DNA of 64,000 nt from Streptomyces parvulus (GTDB taxonomy: Bacteria > Actinomycetota > Actinomycetes > Streptomycetales > Streptomycetaceae): positions 186,001-250,000 of the forward strand of contig NZ_BMRX01000001.1 in assembly GCF_014648855.1 (NCBI RefSeq), given 5' to 3'. The translations under genes and the position numbers were made by a program. The notes under the pieces were generated by a model that was not told the DNA's origin, ran no database searches, and worked only from the letters and a program-made list of their open reading frames with translations. How positions within the stretch are numbered: the first letter of the stretch is position 1; each line of letters starts with the position of its first letter. This document shows, piece by piece, positions 40,907 through 49,460 of this stretch.

Positions 40907-43900
40907 GTGACACGTCCGCTGAACAAGCGGGCCGAGCGCCGTCGGCGCGCGCTCGCCCGTACCGCTCTGACCGTCGCGCTCGCCGTGACCGCCGGAGTGG
41001 GCGCCACCACGGGAACGGCCGTCGCCGCGCCCGCCGGCACCACCGCCGAACCCGTCGTCATCAGCCCCGGCGCCCGCTTCGTGCCCCGCGCCACCCTGGT
41101 CCTGAACGCCGGCGAGACCGGCTTCCTCACCGCCCAGGAGGGCGACGACCGGCTCCGCTGGACCGACTACGCCACCGGCGCGGTCACCGTCCTCGACCAC
41201 CGGCTGCCCAAGCCGCTCTCCTACGACGTCGACGACTTCCGTTTCGCCGCGTATCCGGGGGAGTTCGGCCACGGCTCCGACACCGTCGCCCTGTACGGGG
41301 AGTCCCCCGACCCGCACGTGACGCTCCAGCAGCGGGCCGGCGGCGGACCGACGGTCACGATCCGGATCCCCGAGGGCCAGTCGTACGTCGCGACCTACGG
41401 CGACACCGTCGTCACCCGCACCGGTGCGAAGGGCGCGGAGACCGGCCTGCACCTGCTGCGCTCGGTGGACGGCGAGGTGCGCGACCAGAGGGTGGAGGGC
41501 CTGCCGGAGGGCTGGAACCTCAGCCTCGGCGAGGGCGACACGCGGTCCGTCGCCGTCCGCGCGATCAAGTGGGAGGACACCACCATGTCCCAGGGGTGGT
41601 GGGTCCTCGACCTCGCCACCGGGAAGCTGAGGACGCTCTCCACGCACGGCGAGCGCGTCACCTTCGACCGGGACACCGTCTTCCACCTCGGCGCCCCGGA
41701 GCCCTACGCCGCCCAGGTGTACCGCCGGGACGACCCGGACGCGGAACCGACCACCCTCGACCTGCGGAACATGGGGTACGACGAGACCGTCCTGCCCTTC
41801 GGCGAGGGCTTCGCCACCGTCTCCCCGCCCAACCCCGGCGACGACGAGTACCGGGGCAACGCCCTGTCCCTGCGCGACCGCGAGGGGAACCACCTGAAGA
41901 CCCTGCTGGCGGTGGCCGCGCCCTCCGTGCACCGCACGCCCGACGGCTCGCTGCTAGTGACCGGCGCCGAGGCGGACACCGACTACGGCCCGCTCGACTG
42001 GGGGTACTACCTCTTCACGCCCGGCGCGGACGGCACCGTCACCCGCAAGCGCCTCGCGGACATCGAGGACCGGGAGGCCGAGCCGGCCGGCATCTCGCTG
42101 GGCAGCGGCATCCTCACCACGGCCGACGACTCGAAGCTCTACATGCCGGGCACCTACGTCGGCGGCTACCGGAGCACCTGGCTGAAGACGTCCGGCCGCC
42201 CCGAGGAGCTGAAGTCGACGGTCGACGGCCTCGTGTCGGGCCGGGACGACGACTGCGGCGACAGCGAGAGCGGCTACTGCGTCACGATGTTCGCGAGCGG
42301 CGACGGGCACCACGGCCGCAAGGCCGCCACCGAGCAGGACGTCACCATGCTCTACCGCAACGGCTCCGCGTCCTGGGGCCCGCGGGTGACCTCGGGACTC
42401 GGCAGTCCCGAACTCGTCGACCTGTCCGGCCGGTTCGCCGTCGTGGACCAGGCGTGGGGCGGCACGCAGGCGCTCCTGGACCTCGGGAACGGCGACACCG
42501 GCCGCGTCCTCCAGAAGCGGGAACAGGTCGCGGCCGCGCTCTGGGGCAGCACCCTGTGGAGCGCCGCCGGCGGCTGGGCCGGCCCCGGCCAGAACGTGCC
42601 GACCACGGTGGCGGCGAAGAACGTGACGACGGGCGCGGCCGGCGAGAGCTTCGACGCGGGGTGCGTCCCGCGCGAGCTCCAGGCCGTGGGCCGCCTGGTG
42701 TACTGGCAGTGCGACGACTCCTGGCCCGACTACCGCAGCGGCGGCGTCTACGACCGCCAGACCAGGCGCACCCTGAAGCTCGGCACCGACAGGACGCTGC
42801 TCGGCGACGGCTACCTGGTGCGGCAGTCGGACGCGGCCGGTCTCACCCTCATCGACCTGCGCGACGGCCTCCCGGCCTCGGGCACGGAGGCGGACCTGCC
42901 CCAGCGGGTGATCGTCACCGCCGCGGAGCTGGGCGAGCGGACCGTGCGCCGGGCCGACTGGACCGTCGACCGCTTCGGCGGCCACGTCGCCTACGCGGGC
43001 GCGGACCGCCGGGTGCGGATCGTCCCGTCGGGCGTCCCGGCCTCCCGCGTCGCCGTCGTCGACGCGGACGTGCCCGCCCCGGACGTCGCGGCCGGGGCGT
43101 GGCAGCCGCGCTGGTGGCTGTCGAAGCCGGCGGCTTCGTGGTCGCTGACGCTGAGGAACAAGGCGAGCGGCAAGACCGTGCGGACGCTGTCCGGCGGCGA
43201 GGCCCGGGGCATGATCGCCCCGTCGTGGGACGGGAAGGACGCCTCCGGCGGCCGGCTCCCGAACGGCTCCTACACCTGGACCCTGACCGCGCAGCCCGCC
43301 GACGGCGTCCAGGCCGCCCTCTCCGTCTCGGGCACCTTCCCGGTCACCGGCGGCGCGGCCGTCTGGCGGGACATGGCCGGCGACGACGGCTTCGGCGACC
43401 TGCTCACCACGGACGCCGCCGGGGCCGTGTCGCTGTACCGGGGCACCGGAACCGGCGGTCTCTCCGCCCGCACCGCCGGCACCGCGGGCGCCTTCGCCGC
43501 CGGCTCGCCGCTCGTGCCCGTCGGAGACGTGGACGGCGACCGGTGCACGGACGTCCTGGTGCGGGTCGGCGACCAGCTGCGGGCCTACCGGCCGGGCTGC
43601 GGCAAGGTCGTCGGCGCCTCGTCGCCGTACACGCCGATCGGCGGCGGCTGGTCCCAGTACGACCTGCTGACCTCGCCGGGCGACATGGACAGGGACGGGC
43701 TCGTCGACCTGATCGCACGCCAGGCGGCCACCGGGGACATCTACTTCTACGGCGGCACGGCCGACCACCGCCTGAAGCCCCGGGTGCGGATCCAGACGAA
43801 CTGGAAGCTGTACAAGAGCGTCACCGGCGCCGGGGACCTCAACGGCGACGGCCGCGGCGACCTGCTCGGCCTGGACTCCGCGGGCGTGCTGTGGCGCTAC

Positions 43901-44131
43901 TACGGCACCGCCGCCGGCGGAGTGACCCCCCGGGAGCGGGTCGGCGGCGGATGGAACGTCTACTCCGCCCTCGCCGGCACCGGCGACCTCTCCGGCGACG
44001 GCCGCACCGACCTGCTGGCCCGGGACACCACGGGGAAGCTGTGGCGGTACGCGTCCACGGGGTCCGGGGCGTACGGGGGCCGGGTGCTGATCGGCACGGG
44101 AGGCTGGAACACGTTCAAGGGCCTGTACTGA
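40907..44131 (+). CDS. Large secreted FG-GAP repeat protein with FlgD-Ig-like domain
   Basis: Exported protein of 1074 residues with an N-terminal signal peptide (RTALTVALAVTAGVGATTGTAVAAPAG). Residues 45-740 look like WD40/propeller-type repeats without catalytic motifs. About 745-800 is a FlgD-Ig-like domain (SWDGKDASGGRLPNGSYTW). The last 270 residues are VCBS/FG-GAP repeats (DVDGDRCTDVLVR, DMDRDGLVDLIAR, DLNGDGRGDLLG, DLSGDGRTDLLAR). GTG 40907 follows GGGGAGGGACTC. It is likely a surface or secreted adhesion/scaffold protein. Related only loosely to the lipoprotein at 38369. Confidence 0.87.
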   Translation: MTRPLNKRAERRRRALARTALTVALAVTAGVGATTGTAVAAPAGTTAEPVVISPGARFVPRATLVLNAGETGFLTAQEGDDRLRWTDYATGAVTVLDHRLPKPLSYDVDDFRFAAYPGEFGHGSDTVALYGESPDPHVTLQQRAGGGPTVTIRIPEGQSYVATYGDTVVTRTGAKGAETGLHLLRSVDGEVRDQRVEGLPEGWNLSLGEGDTRSVAVRAIKWEDTTMSQGWWVLDLATGKLRTLSTHGERVTFDRDTVFHLGAPEPYAAQVYRRDDPDAEPTTLDLRNMGYDETVLPFGEGFATVSPPNPGDDEYRGNALSLRDREGNHLKTLLAVAAPSVHRTPDGSLLVTGAEADTDYGPLDWGYYLFTPGADGTVTRKRLADIEDREAEPAGISLGSGILTTADDSKLYMPGTYVGGYRSTWLKTSGRPEELKSTVDGLVSGRDDDCGDSESGYCVTMFASGDGHHGRKAATEQDVTMLYRNGSASWGPRVTSGLGSPELVDLSGRFAVVDQAWGGTQALLDLGNGDTGRVLQKREQVAAALWGSTLWSAAGGWAGPGQNVPTTVAAKNVTTGAAGESFDAGCVPRELQAVGRLVYWQCDDSWPDYRSGGVYDRQTRRTLKLGTDRTLLGDGYLVRQSDAAGLTLIDLRDGLPASGTEADLPQRVIVTAAELGERTVRRADWTVDRFGGHVAYAGADRRVRIVPSGVPASRVAVVDADVPAPDVAAGAWQPRWWLSKPAASWSLTLRNKASGKTVRTLSGGEARGMIAPSWDGKDASGGRLPNGSYTWTLTAQPADGVQAALSVSGTFPVTGGAAVWRDMAGDDGFGDLLTTDAAGAVSLYRGTGTGGLSARTAGTAGAFAAGSPLVPVGDVDGDRCTDVLVRVGDQLRAYRPGCGKVVGASSPYTPIGGGWSQYDLLTSPGDMDRDGLVDLIARQAATGDIYFYGGTADHRLKPRVRIQTNWKLYKSVTGAGDLNGDGRGDLLGLDSAGVLWRYYGTAAGGVTPRERVGGGWNVYSALAGTGDLSGDGRTDLLARDTTGKLWRYASTGSGAYGGRVLIGTGGWNTFKGLY

Positions 44132-44142
44132 CCCTTGCGACC

Positions 44143-44175
44143 GTGACGGTCAGGCGTCGAGCACCTGACCGTCAC
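44143..44175. terminator. Bidirectional terminator between the FG-GAP and phosphoribosyltransferase genes
   Basis: GTGACGGTCAGG and its complement form a 12-bp stem with a 9-base loop. It overlaps the last codons of the minus-strand gene and serves both converging genes. Confidence 0.78.
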
Positions 44176-44647
44176 GCCGGACCACGGGGGGCAGGACGCT
44201 CCACGGGAAGTTGATCCACTCGTCGGTCCGCTTCCACACGTACTCGCACTGGACCAGCGAGTGCGACTTCTCATAGATCACCGCGCTGCGGACCTCGGCG
44301 ACGGTGTCGAGGCAGAAGTCCCGGACCAGCTTCAGCGTCTTGCCGGTGTCGGCGACGTCGTCGGTGATCAGGACCTTCTTGTCGGAGAAGTCGATGACGT
44401 TGGGAACGGGCGCGAGCATGACGGGCATGTCCAGCGTGGTCCCGACGCCCGTGTAGAACTCGACGTTCACGAGGTGGATGTTCTTGCAGTCGAGCGCGTA
44501 CGCCAGCCCGCCGGCCACGAAGACGCCGCCGCGGGCGATGGAGAGCACTATGTCCGGCTCGTACCCGTCGTCCGCGATCGTCTGGGCGAGTTCGCGCACG
44601 GCGACGCCGAACTGCTCGTAGGTCAGATTCTCCCGAACATCACTCAT
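44150..44647 (-). CDS. Phosphoribosyltransferase family protein
   Basis: Type I phosphoribosyltransferase of 165 residues. The PRPP loop is KVLITDDVADTGKTL, and IVLSIARGGVFVAGGLAY is the second substrate loop; MSDVRENLTYEQFGVAVREL begins the protein. This is the XGPRT/hypoxanthine-type subgroup, but the base accepted cannot be read. It lies 25 bp downstream of dcd on the same strand, so the pair may form a nucleotide-salvage operon. Confidence 0.88.
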   Translation of the reverse strand: MSDVRENLTYEQFGVAVRELAQTIADDGYEPDIVLSIARGGVFVAGGLAYALDCKNIHLVNVEFYTGVGTTLDMPVMLAPVPNVIDFSDKKVLITDDVADTGKTLKLVRDFCLDTVAEVRSAVIYEKSHSLVQCEYVWKRTDEWINFPWSVLPPVVRRDGQVLDA

Positions 44648-44672
44648 GCGCGCGTCCTGCTCATACCTGGGT

Positions 44673-45248
44673 TCATACCTGGGTCCGATGGAAGTTGAGG
44701 AAGGAGCGGGAGGCCGTCGGCCCCCGCTGCCCCTGGTAACGGGACCCGTACCGCTCGCTCCCGTAGGGGTGCTCGGCCGGCGACGTGAGCCGGAACATGC
44801 ACAGCTGCCCGATCTTCATCCCCGGCCACAGCTTGATCGGCAGGGTCGCGAGGTTGCTCAGTTCGAGCGTCACGTGCCCCGAGAAACCGGGGTCGATGAA
44901 CCCGGCCGTGGAGTGCGTGACCAGACCGAGCCGGCCGAGGGAGCTCTTCCCCTCCAGCCGCGAGGCGAGGTCGTCGGGCAGCGAGACGACCTCGTACGTA
45001 CTGGCCAGCACGAACTCGCCCGGGTGCAGGATGAAGGGCTCGTCGCCCTCCGGCTCCACGAGCCGGGTGAGGTCCACCTGCTCGACGGAGGGGTCGATGT
45101 GCGGGTACCGGTGGTTCTCGAACACCCGGAAGTAGCGGTCGAGGCGTACGTCGATGCTCGACGGCTGCACCATGGAGTCGTCGAAGGGATCGATCCGCAC
45201 CCGCCCGGAGTCGATCTCGGCCCGGATGTCCTTGTCTGAGAGAAGCAC
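44673..45248 (-). CDS. dcd: dCTP deaminase
   Basis: Trimeric enzyme of 191 residues that converts dCTP to dUTP for thymidylate synthesis. [16 protein letters not shown] begins the protein, [11 protein letters not shown] and [12 protein letters not shown] are family motifs, and [19 protein letters not shown] holds the catalytic Glu. GTG 45248 gives the usual length; an upstream extension is rejected. The phosphoribosyltransferase gene follows. Confidence 0.95.
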   Translation of the reverse strand: MLLSDKDIRAEIDSGRVRIDPFDDSMVQPSSIDVRLDRYFRVFENHRYPHIDPSVEQVDLTRLVEPEGDEPFILHPGEFVLASTYEVVSLPDDLASRLEGKSSLGRLGLVTHSTAGFIDPGFSGHVTLELSNLATLPIKLWPGMKIGQLCMFRLTSPAEHPYGSERYGSRYQGQRGPTASRSFLNFHRTQV

Positions 45249-45315
45249 GCACCGAGGATACGCAAGGCGCGCGGAGCTGCGACAACCGCCGCCGCACCGC
45301 GCGCCCGGTCCTGCC

Positions 45316-45477
45316 CTACCGCTGCTGCGAACCCACCGGCACGGCACTCCTCAGCCGCGCACACCGCGGACATCGGACGAGCCGGCCGGGGCCGAGGCGA
45401 CCGGCCTGCTGCATCGGGAACGAGGCGGCGGTGAACACGTGCCCATCGGCACAGCGGACGACGGTGGTGCGCTCCAT
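45316..45477 (-). CDS. Small zinc-ribbon-like protein (53 aa)
   Basis: Peptide of 53 residues: [19 protein letters not shown], later [13 protein letters not shown], with Cys/His pattern C-x3-H...C-x2-C that suits one zinc site. GAAGGA lies 4 bases before the ATG. It belongs to a type of short Streptomyces protein with RC-x2-GH and RCP motifs whose function is not known. It is oriented like dcd but separated from it by 67 bp. The 288 bp to the right, up to the tRNA, hold no convincing gene. Confidence 0.68.
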   Translation of the reverse strand: MERTTVVRCADGHVFTAASFPMQQAGRLGPGRLVRCPRCARLRSAVPVGSQQR

Positions 45478-45765
45478 CAAGTCCTTCAAGTCCCTTCCCC
45501 AGAAGCCGCGTCTGGGTGTCTTCTACCCTGACGACAAAAGCCACAGTAGGGGATGAAAGAGACGACCTTCCAGGCGGCACTCCGCCCTCGCACGCACCCT
45601 CTCGAAGGCCCCCACCGTACGCCCCAACCTACGCCCCACCCGACCCACCCGAAGCCGCGTCCCCCCACCCCGGAACGACCACCGGCCCCACGGCGCAAAC
45701 ACCGGGGGCCAGCGATGGGGTAGAGTAACCGAGCGTCCAGGCACCGACCGTGGTCGGCGTCTTAC

Positions 45766-45839
45766 GCGGGTGTAGTTTAATGGTAGAACATCAGCTTCCC
45801 AAGCTGAGAGCGCGAGTTCGATTCTCGTCACCCGCTCCA
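45766..45839 (+). tRNA. tRNA-Gly (anticodon CCC)
   Basis: A complete cloverleaf is visible: acceptor arm GCGGGTG/CACCCGC, anticodon stem TCAGC/GCTGA around loop TTCCCAA (anticodon CCC), T-loop GTTCGATTC, and an encoded CCA at 45837-45839. An integrase gene points toward its 3' end, so it is the probable integration site. Confidence 0.96.
45796..45839 (+). other. Probable attachment-site region (3' half of tRNA-Gly)
   Basis: Actinomycete integrative elements usually recombine within the 3' half of a tRNA gene and restore it with their own copy. The int gene begins 50 bp away. I searched the rest of the window by eye for a second copy of this segment and found none, so the exact core and far end are unknown. 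Confidence 0.6.
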
Positions 45840-45845
45840 TACAGA

Positions 45846-45874
45846 AGGCCCAGGTCAGAGACCCGGGCCTTTTT
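45846..45874 (+). terminator. Intrinsic terminator with T-run after tRNA-Gly
   Basis: AGGCCCAGGT pairs with ACCCGGGCCT (one wobble) around a 5-base loop and is followed by TTTT. It is in the right place to end the tRNA transcript and also lies after the int stop. Confidence 0.8.
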
Positions 45875-45888
45875 GCTGTGCGCTGTGA

Positions 45889-47058
45889 TCACTCGCCGCG
45901 TGCCAGATCCGTGCCAGAAGGCCTGTCGGGCTGCTTCTCCCTGGCAGCGGCCCGCGCCTTCCGCACGGTGGCGTCCAGCCCGGCGGCGACCTCCACTTGC
46001 CGCTCGTCGTCGGAGTGCTGATAGATCAGCGCCGCCTTCTCCGAGGACTGCCCGGCACGGACCATGGTGTCTTTGAGCGTGGCCCCGGAGCGCGTGGACA
46101 GGGTGTGTCCCGTGTGCCGGAGATCGTAGAAGCGGAAGCCCTCTGGCATGCCGACCGTCTCACGCGCCTTCCGCCACTTCCGCCCGAAGGTGCTGCGCCG
46201 GAAGGGAGCACCCTTCTCCCCGACGAAGATCAGCCCGTCCGGGCCCGGCTCGGCATAGCTCTCCAGGTGCCAGCGGAGCTCTCGGCGAAGGAACGCTGGA
46301 AGAATCACAGTCCGGGTGCCCGCCTCGGACTTGGTGTCGCCCTGGACGCGTCGCCCGTTCGTCCGCTCCGGCTCGGCGAGGCGGACGCGGACGCGCAGTT
46401 CGTCGAGGTCGATGTCTCGGCGCCGGAGGCCGGCCAGCTCTTCCGGACGCATCGGACCGTACGCGCCGAGGTAGACCATGAGCCGCCACCTCATGCCTAC
46501 GGCTTCGGCAAGGGCATCGACTTGGGCAACGGTCGCGATGCGTCGCTCAGCCGCCTTCTCCTTCCCCGCTCCCTTGATTCGGCACGGGTTGCGGGTGATC
46601 AGCTCGTCGTCCACGGCCGTTTCCATGATGGCCTTGAGAAGCCGGTACGCCTTGGCCGTCATCGTCTTGGCATTAGTGGCCCGCAGTCGATCGGCCCGCC
46701 ATTCGCGGACACGCGGCGCGGTGATCTCGTCCAAGTCCGACGCGGCGAAGGCGAACAGGTGCTTATCGAGGAGGTAACGGTACAGATCTCGGGTGAGCGG
46801 CGCGAGCTCTCGTTCGTCGACCCACTTGTCGGCGTAGGCCTGGAAGCTCACCGCGCCTGCCTCGGGATCGCGCCACTCACCCCGGCGGATCTCTGTCTGC
46901 CGTTCGGCAAGCCAGTCGTCGGCATCGGCCGTCGTCTCGAAGGTGACGGGCGCCGGACGCATCACGCCGTCAGGGCCCGGATAGCGAGCCTGGTACCGGC
47001 CGGATGGAAGCCTTCTGATCGCGCCGAACCGGCGTCGCCTGCCCTTGCTGTTGGCCAT
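45889..47058 (-). CDS. int: Tyrosine site-specific integrase
   Basis: Tyrosine recombinase of 389 residues that would integrate and excise the element at tRNA-Gly. The N terminus (RYQARYPGPDGVMRPAPVTFET) is an arm-binding region, residues about 65-150 a SAM-like core-binding domain. The catalytic domain has Arg in GPMRPEELAGL, the RHT box in FYDLRHTGHTLS and the Tyr in ALIYQHSD. The ATG overlaps the xis stop as TGATG. It is convergent with the tRNA, as in other AICEs. Confidence 0.95.
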   Translation of the reverse strand: MANSKGRRRRFGAIRRLPSGRYQARYPGPDGVMRPAPVTFETTADADDWLAERQTEIRRGEWRDPEAGAVSFQAYADKWVDERELAPLTRDLYRYLLDKHLFAFAASDLDEITAPRVREWRADRLRATNAKTMTAKAYRLLKAIMETAVDDELITRNPCRIKGAGKEKAAERRIATVAQVDALAEAVGMRWRLMVYLGAYGPMRPEELAGLRRRDIDLDELRVRVRLAEPERTNGRRVQGDTKSEAGTRTVILPAFLRRELRWHLESYAEPGPDGLIFVGEKGAPFRRSTFGRKWRKARETVGMPEGFRFYDLRHTGHTLSTRSGATLKDTMVRAGQSSEKAALIYQHSDDERQVEVAAGLDATVRKARAAAREKQPDRPSGTDLARGE

Positions 47059-47270
47059 CAGGCAGCTGCCCTCCCGAAGCGAGACCGAGGCCGCCTCAGC
47101 GGCTCCACAGTGCGCGAGGCGACGTAGTCGCGGAGGGCGCTCTCCGGGATACGAACGTGCCGTCCGACCTTGACGTACCGGATGCGCCGCTCCTCGATGA
47201 GCCGCCGGGGAAAGCGGACGGTCGTGCCCAGCAGTTCAGCCGCCTGGTCCACGGTGAGGAGTCCATCCAT
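47058..47270 (-). CDS. xis: Excisionase (helix-turn-helix DNA-binding protein)
   Basis: Protein of 70 residues with a MerR/excisionase-type HTH: LLTVDQAAELLGTTVRFPRRLI, then IRYVKVGRHVRIPESALRDYV. It directs the integrase toward excision. GGGGGAGTGG precedes the ATG. It is coupled to int by a 1-base overlap and lies 2 bp after repSA. Confidence 0.88.
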   Translation of the reverse strand: MDGLLTVDQAAELLGTTVRFPRRLIEERRIRYVKVGRHVRIPESALRDYVASRTVEPLRRPRSRFGRAAA

Positions 47271-47272
47271 GG

Positions 47273-48670
47273 TCACCACTCCCCCTCGGCTGCGGATTGG
47301 TCGCGCAGGGCATCGCGGGCGGTCTCGCGGTTGAGCCGGAGGTCCCGGGCGATGGTGGCGGCAAGGGCGGATTCGCCGGGGGTGTGACCGTGTCCGGCGT
47401 ACTGCCAGTCCCTCAGGACGAGGACGCTGTCCGGCTCGCGGTCGTCCAGGGCGAGGGCGGCATGGTCCTGGGCGGCGCGGTAGTCGGCACGGGCCTGGCG
47501 GAGGGCGCCGAGGGTGGTGGAGTAGTGGCGGGACTTCGAGGAGAAGTGACCGCGGAAGCCGAGCATGTGCGCCCACGCCCACAGCCGCCGGTCCGGGTAG
47601 AGGCGGTCCAGGTCGCGGCAGGCGGTGATGAGTCGGCGGGTGTGGTCCGGGACCTGGTGGCGGTCGAGTTCGGCGAGTTCGCCGATGCGGCGGTCGAGGG
47701 TGCCGGTGTTCTCGGCGGCTTTGGTGGAGTACTTGGCGACGTAGGAGGCGACGGCCTGTTCGGTGATGTCGGAGCCGTCGCCGAAGGCTTGCACCGGCCG
47801 GACGTCGAGCTGTGTGCCCCAGCGGAAGGACCGGGCCGATTGGTCTCCGGCGGTCGGAACAGAGACGGACGTGTAGGAGTGCGCGGCAGAAGCATGGATG
47901 GCATCGGCGAGGAGGCCCACCGTAGCCCAGGTAGGCGGGGGCGTTCCGGGTCCGTCCGGTCCGTCGAGCCGGATCACCGCGTGGAAGTGGAGGGCGCCGC
48001 GCTTCTGGAATTCGGCGACCTTGCCGTAGGAGACGCGGAGGCGGCCGGCGAGTTCTCGGCGGGTGAGGCTGGCGCGGGCGGCGAGTTCGCGGCGCAGTCG
48101 TGTGGTGAAGCGCTGCCAGAGCTGTCCGGCATGGTTGTTGAACAGGACGGCGCCCGCGTAGTCGTACGTGGTGGGATCGAGGGCGGTGCCCAGTTCTGGG
48201 GCGTCCGGGGCGTGTTGGGTGCCGCAGCGGCAGGTGCCGTGGTCGGGCCGGTTGTGGACCGGGCCGAAGGAGGGGGCTGTAAGCGTGGCGAACACGCGCG
48301 GGTGTTCCCGGACCGTGGTGGGGACGTCTCGGCGGTCGTCTCCAGCCAGGCCCGCGCGGATGAGGTGATAGGTGTCGCCTGCATAGGTCCAGGCGCAGGA
48401 GGGGCAGCGGGAGGCGCGGCGGTTGCCGCAGGCGAGGCGAAGGCGTCCGCCAGGCTCTACGGCGGTCGTGTAGTGGTGCAGGGTTTCGCCGGTGGTTTTG
48501 TCCTTGTGGAGGGTCCAGCCGGTGAGGTGGACGGGGTCGGAGCAACCGCCGGTGCGGCGGACCTGGTCTTCCCAGCGGGTGTAGTCGGGGGCGGAGGCGA
48601 CGCGGAGGAGGTCGCCGAGGGTGGTCGGGTCGAGCAGCGGGGCATGCGCGATCGGGGCGCGGTGCGCCAT
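47273..48670 (-). CDS. repSA: Replication initiator RepSA (rolling circle)
   Basis: Rolling-circle initiator of 465 residues. Zinc-like Cys pairs occur early (RLACGNRRASRCPSCAW, HGTCRCGTQH). The HUH motif is GALHFHAVIRLDG, and the Tyr motif is VASYVAKYSTKAAE, with Tyr residues placed to nick and attach to DNA. The order repSA-xis-int is that of pSAM2. The double-strand origin is probably inside or next to this gene but cannot be located by eye. Confidence 0.93.
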   Translation of the reverse strand: MAHRAPIAHAPLLDPTTLGDLLRVASAPDYTRWEDQVRRTGGCSDPVHLTGWTLHKDKTTGETLHHYTTAVEPGGRLRLACGNRRASRCPSCAWTYAGDTYHLIRAGLAGDDRRDVPTTVREHPRVFATLTAPSFGPVHNRPDHGTCRCGTQHAPDAPELGTALDPTTYDYAGAVLFNNHAGQLWQRFTTRLRRELAARASLTRRELAGRLRVSYGKVAEFQKRGALHFHAVIRLDGPDGPGTPPPTWATVGLLADAIHASAAHSYTSVSVPTAGDQSARSFRWGTQLDVRPVQAFGDGSDITEQAVASYVAKYSTKAAENTGTLDRRIGELAELDRHQVPDHTRRLITACRDLDRLYPDRRLWAWAHMLGFRGHFSSKSRHYSTTLGALRQARADYRAAQDHAALALDDREPDSVLVLRDWQYAGHGHTPGESALAATIARDLRLNRETARDALRDQSAAEGEW

Positions 48671-48759
48671 GCTGGGTGCTTCCTTCCGGTTGTGAGATCG
48701 GTTGGGGACGGCGCCCGGGCGGCGGATGCTTGGCGGTATCGAGGCCGCCCGGGGGCCGG

Positions 48760-49077
48760 TCAGCGTCGCTTGGCGTCGGCCTGGACGAGGGAGCGGATCA
48801 CCAGGGCGCAGACGGCGACCGAGGCGCCGGTGATGGCGACGGCCAGGAGCAGCGAGACGAGGACGGCGCCGACGACCAGGACGACGGCCGTTCCGCCGCC
48901 GACGAGGGCGAGGGCGGTGCCGGGGGTGAGCTGCACCGTGGGCCGGGACGGCGCAGGAGCGACCGGAGCAGGAGTCGGAACCTGCGCACTCGGTACGACG
49001 GCGGTCGGCTCGACGACCACGGGCGGCGTGAGGTGGCCGGCGGGCGTGGGGTTGGTCGGGATCTTCGGGCGGAGCAT
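48760..49077 (-). CDS. SpdD-like mobile-element spread protein
   Basis: Protein of 105 residues: a Pro/Thr/Val-rich N-terminal half (HLTPPVVVEPTAVVPSAQVPTPAP) and two closely spaced hydrophobic helices (ALALVGGGTAVVLVVGAVLVSLL, AVAITGASVAVCALVI). This layout is typical of the SpdD-type proteins that help plasmid spread inside recipient hyphae. GAAGGGAGAA precedes ATG 49077. Confidence 0.75.
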   Translation of the reverse strand: MLRPKIPTNPTPAGHLTPPVVVEPTAVVPSAQVPTPAPVAPAPSRPTVQLTPGTALALVGGGTAVVLVVGAVLVSLLLAVAITGASVAVCALVIRSLVQADAKRR

Positions 49078-49100
49078 CGGGGTTCTCCCTTCGGATCGTG

Positions 49101-49256
49101 CTACTTGACGAAGCCGTTGACGACGGGGGCCAGCACGCTGTCGGCGATGAGGAAGCCGCCGAGGAGCAGTACGGCGATGAGCCACCAGGGCGGGCGGATG
49201 AGCTTGACGCCGAGGTAGCCGACGGCGAGGAGCGCGAGCCAGAGCGGGACGTCCAT
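49101..49256 (-). CDS. Small hydrophobic spread protein (SpdA/SpdC-like, 51 aa)
   Basis: Peptide of 51 residues with two membrane helices (LWLALLAVGYLGVKLI and LIAVLLLGGFLIADSV) and AGGAGG before the ATG. It sits between two other transfer genes with gaps of 23 and 11 bp, so it is part of the spread operon. Role inferred from position. Confidence 0.72.
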   Translation of the reverse strand: MDVPLWLALLAVGYLGVKLIRPPWWLIAVLLLGGFLIADSVLAPVVNGFVK

Positions 49257-49267
49257 CGGGTGGCCTC

Positions 49268-49459
49268 CTAGCTGACGCGGCAGCGGTGGGTGCGGGCGGC
49301 GAGTTGTGCGGCGGACTGGCTGGAGTAGTCGGCGGACCAGCCGCAGCGGTCGTTGGTGCACACGGCGGCGTGTTTGGTCTGGCCTCGCCGGTCGCGGTGG
49401 GTGCCGATCTGCACGGGGCCGATCCGCATGACGGAGTGGAAGAAGTCGCGGGCGGGCAT
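49268..49459 (-). CDS. Mobile element transfer protein (63 aa)
   Basis: Protein of 63 residues: FFHSVMRIGPVQIGTHRDRRGQ, then CTNDRCGWSADYSSQ and HRCRVS. Cys and His could form one zinc site. Short proteins of this type are conserved in the spread operons of Streptomyces elements. It is separated from the SpdB-like gene by one base. Confidence 0.75.
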   Translation of the reverse strand: MPARDFFHSVMRIGPVQIGTHRDRRGQTKHAAVCTNDRCGWSADYSSQSAAQLAARTHRCRVS

Positions 49460-49460
49460 G

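Noticed and set aside
40825-44214. 1129-residue plus-strand frame overlapping the FG-GAP protein
   Set aside because: Shifted-frame shadow rich in Arg/Pro/Gly without motifs; the other frame has a signal peptide and calcium-loop repeats.
45523-45840. Minus-strand frame beginning MERVTRIELALSAWEADVL
   Set aside because: It is translation of the antisense strand of tRNA-Gly, a well-known spurious protein call.
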